A DNA stretch of 8,286 nt from Acidobacteriota bacterium (GTDB taxonomy: Bacteria > Acidobacteriota > Vicinamibacteria > Vicinamibacterales > UBA8438). Shown one piece after another: positions 1 through 6,578 of the stretch. The notes under the pieces are model-generated. The model did not search any database, was not told the DNA's origin, and was given only the letters and a program-made list of their open reading frames with translations. Made by a program: the position numbers and the translations under genes. Position 1 is the stretch's first letter, and every line of letters starts with the position of its first letter. The stretch is from the NCBI GenBank assembly GCA_011523485.1, contig WTGR01000091.1, forward strand, positions 1 through 8,286. Direction: 5' to 3'.

Positions 1-842
1 TGCTGCTGACCGGCATCGGCCCGCTGCTGGCGTGGCGCAAGTCGACGCTGTCGAATCTGAGCTACCAGTTCCTGTGGCCGACGGTGGTGGCGGTCGCCAC
101 CGCAGGGTTGCTGTATGCGCTCGGCTTCCGCGTGTGGGTCTCGGGGGTCTGCTTTGCGCTGTGCGGCTTCGTGGTCGGGACGGTGGGTCAGGAGTTCGTG
201 CGCGGGGCGTTCGTGCGGCGCGGGGTGACCGGGACGGACCTGGTGACGGCGATGATCGGCCTGGTGATGCGGTCTCGGCGGCGCTACGGCGGTTACGTGG
301 TGCACCTGGGCATCGTGCTGATGATGCTCGGCTTCGCCGGAGCCGGCTACCGGCAGACCGAGCAGGTGCTGTTGTCGCCGGGCGAGTCGGTCGACGTCGG
401 GCGCTTCGCGGTGCGTCACGACCGGCTGAGCGTGACCGACGACGGCGCGAAGGAGATGCACACGGCGCACGTGACGGTATTCGAGGACGGCCGGGAGGTG
501 GGCGAGCTGTATCCGGGCCGCTGGTACTACCGCAAGTACGAGGCGGAGCCGACGACCGAGGTGGCGATGCGGCGGCGGCTGAGCGAGGACGTCTACGTCG
601 TTTTGGCGGCGTACGACATGGGCGACCAGTCGGCGACGTTCCAGGTGACGGTGAATCCGCTGGTGAACTGGATCTGGTTCGGCTTTGCGCTGCTGGCGTT
701 CGGGACGGGGATTGCGCTGCTGCCGGAGAGCCGCTTCGCGTTCCTCGCCAGCAAGGCGCCGGGCTCGGAGGTCGGCGCGGCGGCCGGAGCCACGACGACC
801 GTGCCCGCCGAGCCGGGACTGGCGGTGGAGAGTAGACCATGA
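1..842 (+). CDS. ccmF: CcmF-type cytochrome c maturation protein (heme lyase subunit), C-terminal part
   Basis: The gene is cut by the left edge; the first complete codon is at 3 and the stop is TGA at 840-842, giving 279 visible residues. CcmF is an inner-membrane protein that, with CcmH, ligates heme from CcmE to apocytochrome c outside the membrane. The opening residues LLTGIGPLLAWR are typical of CcmF just after a membrane segment. Hydrophobic segments lie at about codons 25-45, 45-64, 97-117 and 221-241. The third contains VVHLGIVL, whose His at codon 101 matches in position the conserved C-terminal transmembrane heme-ligand His of CcmF. A periplasmic loop (about 118-220) and the motif NPLVNWIWFG before the last helix also fit. 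The 35-residue tail after the last helix is Ala/Thr/Gly-rich and unremarkable. The catalytic WWD region would lie upstream, outside the window. The stop overlaps the next start. CcsA-type proteins are the alternative, but the C-terminal loop favours CcmF. Confidence 0.88.
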   Translation, partial: LLTGIGPLLAWRKSTLSNLSYQFLWPTVVAVATAGLLYALGFRVWVSGVCFALCGFVVGTVGQEFVRGAFVRRGVTGTDLVTAMIGLVMRSRRRYGGYVVHLGIVLMMLGFAGAGYRQTEQVLLSPGESVDVGRFAVRHDRLSVTDDGAKEMHTAHVTVFEDGREVGELYPGRWYYRKYEAEPTTEVAMRRRLSEDVYVVLAAYDMGDQSATFQVTVNPLVNWIWFGFALLAFGTGIALLPESRFAFLASKAPGSEVGAAAGATTTVPAEPGLAVESRP

Positions 843-1171
843 CGACCGAACGCCTCGACCTGCCGCAGGGCACGCTGGAGTTGCTGATTCTCAAGACGCT
901 GGCGCTTGAGCCGCGGCACGGCTGGGGCATCTCCGAGCGGATTCGGCAAGTGTCGCGCGAGGTTCTGGAAGTGCGCCAGGGGTCGCTCTATCCGGCGCTG
1001 CACCGCCTGGAACGGCGCGGCTGGATCGCAGCGTCGTGGGGAACGTCCGAGCACAACCGGCGGGCGAAGTACTACACGCTGACGCCGAAGGGACGCAGGC
1101 AGCTCGATTCCGACGTCGAGGCGTGGCGGGCACTCACGACGGCGGTCGGCCACGTGCTCGACACCCGATAG
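839..1171 (+). CDS. PadR family transcriptional regulator
   Basis: This is a 110-residue winged-helix protein of the short PadR class, probably a dimeric repressor of the permease gene that follows. Visible family motifs are GTLELLILK at 11-19, HGWGI at 27-31, the recognition-helix region QGSLYPALHRLERRGWI at 47-63, and the wing YYTLTPKGRRQL at 78-89, followed by a C-terminal helix for dimerisation. The ATG at 839 overlaps the ccmF stop (ATGA). A GGTGGAG ribosome site at 824-830 lies 8 bases before it, inside ccmF, so translation is probably coupled. The gene ends 13 bases before the ADOP permease. A PadR gene directly upstream of a prefix-domain permease is a recurrent arrangement in Acidobacteriota (family knowledge). 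The ligand is unknown, and I see no PadR operator because there is no intergenic space upstream. Family assignment is firm; the regulatory target is inferred from position. Confidence 0.93.
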   Translation: MTTERLDLPQGTLELLILKTLALEPRHGWGISERIRQVSREVLEVRQGSLYPALHRLERRGWIAASWGTSEHNRRAKYYTLTPKGRRQLDSDVEAWRALTTAVGHVLDTR

Positions 1172-1184
1172 CCGGAAGGCGCCG

Positions 1185-3902
1185 ATGCTGGAAGACCTCC
1201 GCTTCCGCCTGCGCACCCTCTTCCGCCGCCACGCCGCGGAAGACGATCTGGACGACGAGCTGCGCTTCCATCTCGAACGCGCCGCCGAGCGGCACGAGGC
1301 GCGCGGGCTGTCGCCTCGGGAGGCCCGGCGGCGGGCACGGCTCGAGTTCGGCCAGGTGGACGCCGTCAAGGACGACTGCCGGCAGAACTGGGGCATCCGG
1401 CAACTCGACGTCCTGCATCAGGACGTCGTCCATGCGCTACGGCTGATCCGGAAGCACCCGGCGCTGTCGGCGGTCGCGGCCGTCTCCCTGGCGATCGGGA
1501 TCGGCCTCAATACGGCGCTCTTCGCGCTGCTGGACGCCACGGTGCTGCGGCGGCTCCCGGTCGATCATCCCGAGCAGCTCGTCGACGTCTACACCAGCGA
1601 CGTCGACGGCTTCTCCTGGTACGGGAGCTCGTATCCGGACTACCTCGATCTGCGCCGCGGCGCCCGGACACTTGCCGGTCTGGTGGGCTACGTGCCCGCG
1701 GTGGCAGCCGTCAGGATCGGCGACCGGACCCGGGCGACAGCCGGCGAAGCGGTCACGGGCAACTACTTTCAGGTGCTCGGTGTCCCCGCCGTGCACGGAC
1801 GCGTGCTGTTGCCGGATGACGACCGTCCCGGCTCCACCCCGGTCGTGGTGATCTCGTCCGGTCTGTGGGCCGACCTGTACGGCGGGGATCCGGACGTCAT
1901 CGGACGGTCGTTCCGGATCGGCGGTCGGCCCTACACCATCGTCGGCGTGGCGCCCGAAGATTTCGGGGGCCTGACGCCGCCCATCCTCACGCCCGCGTTC
2001 TGGATGCCGATGGCCTGGGTCGACGACGTCCAGCCGACGGTGATGCACAACGGATCGCCCGCGCCGGGAGGCGCCCGACTGCAGAGTCGGGGATTCCGGT
2101 GGCTGTTCGTGAAGGGCCGATTGCGGGACGGCGACACCGCCGCCGGCGCCGCGGACGAGCTGAACGGGGTGATGCAGACCCTCGAAGCGGCGTTCCCCGA
2201 TTCGAACGAGGGCCTGCGCGTGACCGTCGTCCCGACGGGCGACGTGTCGACCCATCCGATGTTCGAGGACCGCCTGCGCGCGGGCGCGCTCAGCCTGCTC
2301 GTGCTGATCGGGCTGGTATTGCTGATCGCCTGCGCGAACGTGGCGGGGCTCCTGCTGGCACGGGCGGCGGCGCGGCGGCGCGAGATCGCCCTCCGACTAG
2401 CGGTCGGTGCGAGCCGGGGACGTCTGCTGCGGCAACTGCTCGTCGAGAGCACGGTCCTGGCCCTGCTCGGCGTGACCGGCGGCATCGCCCTGGCCTGGGG
2501 GCTTCTCGAGGGACTCGGCGCCGTCCGCGTATCGCTGCTGGTGCCGGTTGCGCTCGATCTGCCGCTCAACGGCCGGGTGCTCGCGGTGTCGGTCGTCGCG
2601 GCCATGGCCGCCGGCATCGCGGCCGGCCTCATGCCGGCATGGACCGGCACGCGGGCGAGCGTGCTGGGCGAGCTGGCTGGACATGTTCACACCTGGTCGC
2701 TGGGAAACCGCAGATGGAGCCTGCGAGAGGCTCTGGTGACGCTGCAGATCGCCGTCTGCCTGGTGCTGCTCGTCATGGCCGGCCTGCTGGCGCGGAACCT
2801 GCTCGTGACGAACCGCATCGAACCCGGTTTCTCCACGCAAGGCACCGCCTCGGTCACCATCGCCCTGGGGCTGTCCGGCTACGATCATGACGAGGCGGAT
2901 GCCTTCTTCGAACGCGCGCGGGAACGGGTGCGGGCGCTGCCGGGCGTGCGGGCGGTCGCGCGGGCCAGCCGTGCGCCCCTGTCCATCAACTTCAGCCGCA
3001 GCGGCATCGAGTGGGCCGATGCGCCGGGGCCGGACCCGCCGTCCCTGCCGGTCGATACCGTGGCCGTCGGCGAAGCCTACTTCGACGCGCTGGGCGTGCC
3101 GATCCTCGAAGGCAGACCGTTCGACGACGCCATCGACACGGCCGGGGCCCCACGGGTGGCGATCGTCAACGAGGCGCTCGCCCGGCGTTTCTGGCCCGGC
3201 CGGAGCGCCGTCGGCCGGCGGATTCGCCCGGCCGGCGCCGACGGTGCCGGTCCCGCGGTCGAGATCGTCGGCGTCGTCCGCGAATACAAGGTGCGCTTCC
3301 TGCAGGAGCCGCCCACCCCGTACGTCCATTTCGCGGCCTCCCAGAGTCGGGCCAACCTGTTGCCCGCCCCGGTGCTGCTCGCGCGCACCGAGAGCGACGC
3401 GGACGCGCTCGGCGCCGCGATGCAGTGCGCGCTACGGGCGATCGATCCGGACCTGGTCTTCCTGGAGGGGCGCACGCTGCGCGACAACGTGTCGGCTCAG
3501 TTGCTCCCGGCGCAACTCCTCGCCGCAATGCTCGGCGCGGCGGGACTCGTGGCCGTCTGGCTGGCCGCCGTCGGCCTGTACGGGGTCATCGCCTACGCGA
3601 TCGCGCGCCGGACGCAGGAGATCGGGATCCGCATGGCGCTCGGCGCGACGCACCGCGAGGTGCTGGGGCTCGTTGTCCGCCAGGGAGCCGTCCTGGTCGG
3701 GTTCGGCGCGGCGCTGGGCGCGGTAGCGGCGTTCGCGGCCGCCCGGGCGACCGCCGGCGTGCTGTTCGGCATCGATGCGACGGACACGCTGGCCTGGAGC
3801 GGCGCGCTGGTCGTGCTGGTCGCCGGCGGCGTCGTGGCGCACGCCGTTCCGGCCCTGCGCGCGGTTCGGGTAGCGCCATCGGTAGCGCTGCGTGCACAAT
3901 GA
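1185..3902 (+). CDS. ADOP-family orphan ABC permease (prefix domain + two MacB_PCD/FtsX units), complete
   Basis: The product is 905 residues, full length for the acidobacterial duplicated orphan permease family. Order of parts: a charged cytoplasmic prefix domain (about 1-75, with DELRFHLER and ARRRARLEFG); first helix (about 95-118, with SLAIGIGLNTALF); first periplasmic MacB-like core (about 120-355, with SSYPDYLDLR, VTGNYFQVLGV and ISSGLWADLYGGDPDVIG); three FtsX helices (about 367-488), including LIACANVAGLLLARAAARRR followed by EIALRLAVGASRG; a fourth helix (about 516-540); second periplasmic core (about 545-760); and a second FtsX unit (about 775-905) with RRTQEIGIRMALGATHREV and the usual ending VRVAPSVALRAQ. 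MacB and LolC/E relatives act in mechanotransmission or export with an ATPase partner; none is encoded here, so the substrate is unknown. GGAAGG at 1174-1179, five bases before the ATG, supports this start. It probably forms an operon with padR. Confidence 0.93.
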   Translation: MLEDLRFRLRTLFRRHAAEDDLDDELRFHLERAAERHEARGLSPREARRRARLEFGQVDAVKDDCRQNWGIRQLDVLHQDVVHALRLIRKHPALSAVAAVSLAIGIGLNTALFALLDATVLRRLPVDHPEQLVDVYTSDVDGFSWYGSSYPDYLDLRRGARTLAGLVGYVPAVAAVRIGDRTRATAGEAVTGNYFQVLGVPAVHGRVLLPDDDRPGSTPVVVISSGLWADLYGGDPDVIGRSFRIGGRPYTIVGVAPEDFGGLTPPILTPAFWMPMAWVDDVQPTVMHNGSPAPGGARLQSRGFRWLFVKGRLRDGDTAAGAADELNGVMQTLEAAFPDSNEGLRVTVVPTGDVSTHPMFEDRLRAGALSLLVLIGLVLLIACANVAGLLLARAAARRREIALRLAVGASRGRLLRQLLVESTVLALLGVTGGIALAWGLLEGLGAVRVSLLVPVALDLPLNGRVLAVSVVAAMAAGIAAGLMPAWTGTRASVLGELAGHVHTWSLGNRRWSLREALVTLQIAVCLVLLVMAGLLARNLLVTNRIEPGFSTQGTASVTIALGLSGYDHDEADAFFERARERVRALPGVRAVARASRAPLSINFSRSGIEWADAPGPDPPSLPVDTVAVGEAYFDALGVPILEGRPFDDAIDTAGAPRVAIVNEALARRFWPGRSAVGRRIRPAGADGAGPAVEIVGVVREYKVRFLQEPPTPYVHFAASQSRANLLPAPVLLARTESDADALGAAMQCALRAIDPDLVFLEGRTLRDNVSAQLLPAQLLAAMLGAAGLVAVWLAAVGLYGVIAYAIARRTQEIGIRMALGATHREVLGLVVRQGAVLVGFGAALGAVAAFAAARATAGVLFGIDATDTLAWSGALVVLVAGGVVAHAVPALRAVRVAPSVALRAQ

Positions 3903-3917
3903 GCCGGTGCGTTCGCT

Positions 3918-3937
3918 CGCCGGGATCGGTTCCGGCG
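3918..3937 (+). terminator. Hairpin after the first permease, possible terminator
   Basis: An eight-pair stem (one G-U pair) closes a UCGG tetraloop at 3926-3929. It sits 16 bases after the permease stop and 24 bases before the next ribosome site. No run of T follows, so it is not a classical intrinsic terminator. It could be a U-less terminator, an mRNA 3'-end stabiliser, or chance in GC-rich DNA. Confidence 0.3.
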
Positions 3938-3960
3938 GACCGGTCGTCGAATTCTCATCC

Positions 3961-3968
3961 GGAAGGAG
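3961..3968 (+). promoter_or_regulatory. Strong ribosome binding site fixing a GTG start
   Basis: GGAAGGAG lies six bases before the GTG at 3975 and is the strongest Shine-Dalgarno match among the genes here. It settles the choice of a non-ATG start for the DUF420-type protein. Confidence 0.75.
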
Positions 3969-3974
3969 TCGTCC

Positions 3975-4439
3975 GTGCCAACCACCGGCTTTCTCGGGAC
4001 ACGGGCGGACACCCTCATCGATCTCGCGATTGTCTTCTTCGTCCTCGCCCCGTTCCTGATGGTCTACGCGCTCCGCCTCGCGGCGCAACGCCGGCACCTC
4101 GAGCACCGCAACCTCCAGGCGGGCCTCCTGCTGGCGGCCGTCGTCGCCGTCCTGATGCTGGAGATCAGCCTCCGGTTCGGCGGCGCCGGCGAAGCTTTCG
4201 CCGCGAGCTCGCTGTACGGCCCGCCCATGACTGCACTCTTCGTCGTGCACCTCGCGATCGCTGTCCCGACGTTCATCCTCTGGTGCTGGCTGGCGGCGCT
4301 CTCGTGGCGCCGCTTCTCCCACACCCTCCCGGGCCCCTTCGGCCGGACGCACCGGCGCTGGGGCAAGCTCGCCTTCGTGGGCCTGTGCCTCTCCTCGGCC
4401 ACCGGCATCGGCCTGTACGTCATGGGGTTCGCGTTGTGA
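3975..4439 (+). CDS. DUF420-type four-helix membrane protein (YozB/CtaM-like)
   Basis: The product is 154 residues, starting at GTG 3975 behind a strong ribosome site. Four hydrophobic helices are visible at about residues 15-36, 48-66, 84-108 and 131-151. Between and inside them are histidines in a pattern seen in DUF420 proteins: H41 and H44 before helix 2 (HLEHRNLQ), H92 in helix 3 (VVHLAIAVP), and H126 in the charged loop THRRWGK before helix 4, which ends TGIGLYVMGF. DUF420 includes Bacillus YozB and is related to CtaM, an assembly factor for heme-copper oxidase; I infer a similar membrane role, perhaps in heme or copper handling, but this is not shown by the sequence. The length is normal for the family. 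It is separated from the permease by 72 bases that contain a hairpin, so it may be transcribed separately. Another small cytochrome-like membrane family remains possible. Confidence 0.72.
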   Translation: MPTTGFLGTRADTLIDLAIVFFVLAPFLMVYALRLAAQRRHLEHRNLQAGLLLAAVVAVLMLEISLRFGGAGEAFAASSLYGPPMTALFVVHLAIAVPTFILWCWLAALSWRRFSHTLPGPFGRTHRRWGKLAFVGLCLSSATGIGLYVMGFAL

Positions 4440-4452
4440 CGGCCGCATGTCA

Positions 4453-4468
4453 GGGGCTTCGTGGCCCC
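4453..4468 (+). terminator. Short hairpin after the DUF420-type gene
   Basis: GGGGC at 4453-4457 pairs with GCCCC at 4464-4468, with a possible extra U-G pair inside. It lies 13 bases after the stop of the DUF420-type gene and has no T-run after it. The 50 bases between that gene and the sulfotransferase hold nothing else that I can identify. Weak evidence for termination. Confidence 0.2.
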
Positions 4469-4489
4469 GAGCCGGCGCCGTGACCCGCG

Positions 4490-5269
4490 ATGAAAGCGCG
4501 CAGGCCATCGAGTTGCGTCAGGGCGTTCTGCGCCGGGCAGGCCAAGTCCGGGACTGCGTCGCTCGCCGGGATGCTCTCCACCGACCATCGGGCGGCCCAC
4601 GAGCCGGAACGGGAAGAGTTGCTCGCGATGATCCTCCGCGAGTCGCGAGGCGATGTGCCCCCGCAGGGTCTGAGGAAGTACCTCCTCGAACGGGATGCCC
4701 GTCTCGTTCTGGAGTACGACATATCGTGGGCGAACCAGTTCGTAATCGGTCATCTGTTGGCCGCGTTCCCGGCGGCGAAGTTCATCGTCCTCGTTCGCGA
4801 CTGCGATAGCTGGCTGAAATCGATCGTCGGCCACTTGCTCAGCCGCGATATGCCTCCCGACGTGCGCGAGTTTCTCCGGTGGTGGTTCCAGCCGGAGCGT
4901 TATCCACACTCGCGCCACGACCGCGCCCTCGAAGCGCGTGGACTCTTTTCGGTCCCGGCCTACCTGCAGGCCTGGAACCGGCACGTCGACCTGTGCACCG
5001 GCGCGATTCCGGCGGACCGGCGCCTCGTGCTCAGGACCCACGAGCTGGTTCGGTCTCGAAAACGGCTCGCGGCGTTCCTCGAGATACCGGAGGCTTCCAT
5101 CGACCTCGACAAGGGACACCGGAATCTCGCCACCTGGTCCGGGAGCATGGATTCGCTGGTCGATCGGGCCTACCTGGACGAGATGGTCCGGGCCATCTGC
5201 GGTGCCAACATGGACTTGTATTTTCCGGAGTTCGGAAGCGGGCGGGACGCGCCCGGGCCGGCTCCCTGA
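4490..5269 (+). CDS. PAPS-dependent sulfotransferase family protein
   Basis: This is a 259-residue P-loop protein expected to transfer a sulfuryl group from PAPS to an unidentified acceptor (a glycolipid, polysaccharide or small molecule). The 5'-phosphosulfate loop is FCAGQAKSGTASL at residues 13-25, with K19, S20, G21 and T22. The 3'-phosphate site is KFIVLVRDCDSWLKS at 97-111; R103 and S111 are eight residues apart, the spacing known from cytosolic sulfotransferases. The middle is rich in His, Trp and Arg, and the region around LVLRTHELV (179-187) fits the strand before the C-terminal helices. There is no signal peptide or membrane segment, so it is probably cytoplasmic. ATG 4490 is the only usable start: TGA at 4481 closes the frame just upstream and the P-loop begins at residue 13. 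I see no good ribosome site. It has no functional partner in the window (no PAPS synthesis, no glycosyltransferase). Confidence 0.8.
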   Translation: MKARRPSSCVRAFCAGQAKSGTASLAGMLSTDHRAAHEPEREELLAMILRESRGDVPPQGLRKYLLERDARLVLEYDISWANQFVIGHLLAAFPAAKFIVLVRDCDSWLKSIVGHLLSRDMPPDVREFLRWWFQPERYPHSRHDRALEARGLFSVPAYLQAWNRHVDLCTGAIPADRRLVLRTHELVRSRKRLAAFLEIPEASIDLDKGHRNLATWSGSMDSLVDRAYLDEMVRAICGANMDLYFPEFGSGRDAPGPAP

Positions 5270-5299
5270 CCGATGCCCCTCAGCACCGGCGACCGGCTT

Positions 5300-5332
5300 G
5301 GCCCCGACGAGATCCCGGCTCCCCTCGGGGCC
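5300..5332. terminator. Perfect 8-base inverted repeat after the sulfotransferase gene
   Basis: GGCCCCGA at 5300-5307 is the exact reverse complement of TCGGGGCC at 5325-5332, with a 17-base loop; a competing shorter hairpin forms from CCGG and CCC inside 5315-5334. It starts 31 bases after the stop of the sulfotransferase. No T-run follows. It could be a terminator or a protein-binding site; chance is also plausible at this GC content. Confidence 0.3.
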
Positions 5333-5520
5333 GGATGATTCCCCAAGCGAGGGAGCCTGTCGGCCAGCGTCGCGGCGACGACGGTCGGCCTCGATGCAAG
5401 TCGTCGCTTTAGCTGCCGGATGGTGGCGGCACAAGGCGCATCCGCTTCGCGCCGGAGTGCCGGAGGCGGAAAGCGCCGCCCCGGCGCTGATGGCCGACGC
5501 GGCGGATGCCGACAGTCCTT

Positions 5521-5555
5521 TTGACAATCTGAACAAGCTGTGGCAGCCTTATATT
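5521..5555 (+). promoter_or_regulatory. Possible promoter elements before the shortened permease
   Basis: A perfect -35-like TTGACA at 5521-5526 and a -10-like TATATT at 5550-5555 stand out as an AT-rich patch in GC-rich surroundings. However, the spacing is 23 bases rather than about 17, and the -10-like box ends only 3 bases before the ATG at 5559. Either only one of the two boxes is used, or the true start codon is further downstream. Weak call. Confidence 0.25.
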
Positions 5556-5558
5556 CAG

Positions 5559-6578
5559 ATGAACAAAAGAAGTCTGGCCGCGCGCCTGCTCGCGCGGCTC
5601 CACCGCCTGCTGCGCCGCGGGCGGGAGGACGACGAGACTGCCGAGGAGTTGCGCTTCCACCTGGAGATGGAAGCGGCGAAGAACGTGCGCGCCGGCATGC
5701 GTCCGGCGGAGGCCCGCCGGCAGGCGCACCTGCGTCTGGGCAGCGTGGACGCCATCCGGGAAGCGGTCCGGGACGCGCACGGCGCACGGCCGTTGGAGGA
5801 CCTTGCGCGGGATCTCCGGTACGCGCTGCGCGGCGCGCGCCGGAACCCCGGATTCACGCTGGTCGCCGTGCTCACCCTCGCCCTCGGCGTCGGCGCCAAC
5901 ACCGCCGTCTTCACCGTCGTCGACAACCTTCTGTTCAGGCCGCCGCCGTTCGAGCACGTCGACCGCCTCGTGAGCATCCGCGACGTGAATCCGGCACAGG
6001 GCTGGACGGCGGAGGACAACGTCGCCACATCGCCCGGCAACTTCCTCGACTGGCGGGCGCAGAGCCGCTCGTTCGACCGCATGATCGCGTGGCGCAACTG
6101 GTTCTATTCCGTCGCCGGGCCGGAGGGCCGCAACGGCGTCGCCGAGCAGACCCGCGGCGTCCGGGTCTCGCCGGCGTTCTTCTCGATGCTGGGCGTGCAG
6201 GCGGCCCTCGGCCGCACCTTCGTACCCGAAGAGGAGCAGCCCGGAAGGGAACGGGTGGTCATCCTGACCGACGGCCTGTGGCGGCGCCGCTACGGCGGGG
6301 ATCCGGGCATCGTCGGCGAGACGCTGCTGATCGACGGGCAGCCGTTCAGCGTCATCCGGCGTGCTGCCGCGGGCTCCTGCTTCCTGCAGCGCGTCGATCC
6401 CGGCTTCCGGGCGGAGCGCCTGCTGAAGATGCAGGTCTGGCTGCCGGAACGCAAGTACCCGAACGCAGGCGGTGTCCGTACGTTCAGTGAAGAAGTGCTG
6501 CGGCGGGTCGGGGAGCTGCCGGACGTTCGCAGCGTGTCGACGGTCAATACGCGGCCCTTCCTGGGGGTCCGAGTATGA
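5559..6578 (+). CDS. Shortened ADOP permease with internal deletion and lost C-terminal third (probable decayed gene)
   Basis: The open frame encodes 339 residues, against about 900 for the family. Present: the prefix domain (about 1-80, with ELRFHLEMEAAKNVRAGM and EARRQAHLRLG), the first helix (about 99-122, with LALGVGANTAVF), and most of the first periplasmic core (about 125-266, up to GQPFSVI). The next residues, about 267-277, are a junction, and from LQRVDPGFRAERLLKMQVW (276-294) the sequence matches the start of the second periplasmic core. By comparison with the complete permease at 1185, about 280 codons with the first FtsX helices are missing. The protein then stops after VNTRPFLGVRV, so the rest of the second core and all the second FtsX helices are gone. 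Only one membrane helix remains, so it cannot work as a permease. The frame is intact across the junction and the stop overlaps the next ATG. No clear ribosome site precedes the ATG at 5559; ATG 5490 is a less likely start, because the prefix domain begins near 5559. A single-helix product with a role is conceivable. Confidence 0.82.
   Translation: MNKRSLAARLLARLHRLLRRGREDDETAEELRFHLEMEAAKNVRAGMRPAEARRQAHLRLGSVDAIREAVRDAHGARPLEDLARDLRYALRGARRNPGFTLVAVLTLALGVGANTAVFTVVDNLLFRPPPFEHVDRLVSIRDVNPAQGWTAEDNVATSPGNFLDWRAQSRSFDRMIAWRNWFYSVAGPEGRNGVAEQTRGVRVSPAFFSMLGVQAALGRTFVPEEEQPGRERVVILTDGLWRRRYGGDPGIVGETLLIDGQPFSVIRRAAAGSCFLQRVDPGFRAERLLKMQVWLPERKYPNAGGVRTFSEEVLRRVGELPDVRSVSTVNTRPFLGVRV
5621..5860 (+). 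repeat. Direct repeat, copy 1 (prefix-domain region)
   Basis: This segment of the shortened permease aligns without gaps to 6628-6867, at a constant offset of 1007 bases. Exact shared blocks include 26 bases (5646-5671 with 6653-6678) and 21 bases (5705-5725 with 6712-6732). It codes for the prefix domain and the approach to the first helix. Similarity falls off after about 5860. Confidence 0.8.

Larger units (their letters stand above)
5270..5558. other. Gap of 289 bases without a recognisable gene
   Basis: The stretch lies between the sulfotransferase stop and the ATG of the shortened permease. It contains an inverted repeat (5300-5332) and an AT-rich patch from about 5518 (TTGACA at 5521, TATATT at 5550). 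The frame of the downstream permease stays open through the whole gap and back into the sulfotransferase gene, with an in-frame ATG at 5394 and another at 5490, but the translated residues resemble nothing I know and look like GC-rich chance. I see no tRNA, small RNA or relic gene on either strand. Confidence 0.6.

Noticed and set aside
2676..2690. An ACATGT-containing site in the first permease as a PadR operator.
   Set aside because: It lies deep inside the coding sequence, is short, and lacks the spaced ATGT/ACAT symmetry typical of PadR operators.
3011..4483. A 490-residue open frame spanning the end of the permease and the DUF420-type gene.
   Set aside because: The composition is dominated by Arg, Gly, Ala and Pro with no motif, and it overlaps two genes with clear family features. 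It is a shadow frame.
4064..5536. A 490-residue open frame on the minus strand covering the DUF420-type gene and the sulfotransferase.
   Set aside because: It is antisense to two recognisable genes, has no family motif and shows typical shadow-frame composition. Long antisense frames are expected at this GC content.
4938..5558. A long open frame upstream of and continuous with the shortened permease, which could give a much longer N-terminus.
   Set aside because: It overlaps the well-supported sulfotransferase in another frame, and its residues are Arg/Pro/Ser-rich as expected from GC-rich shadow frames. The family's prefix domain starts close to the ATG at 5559.
5270..5558. Possible small RNA or riboswitch in the largest gap.
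   Set aside because: Beyond one inverted repeat and a short AT-rich patch, I see no conserved RNA motif, tRNA-like fold or T-run.
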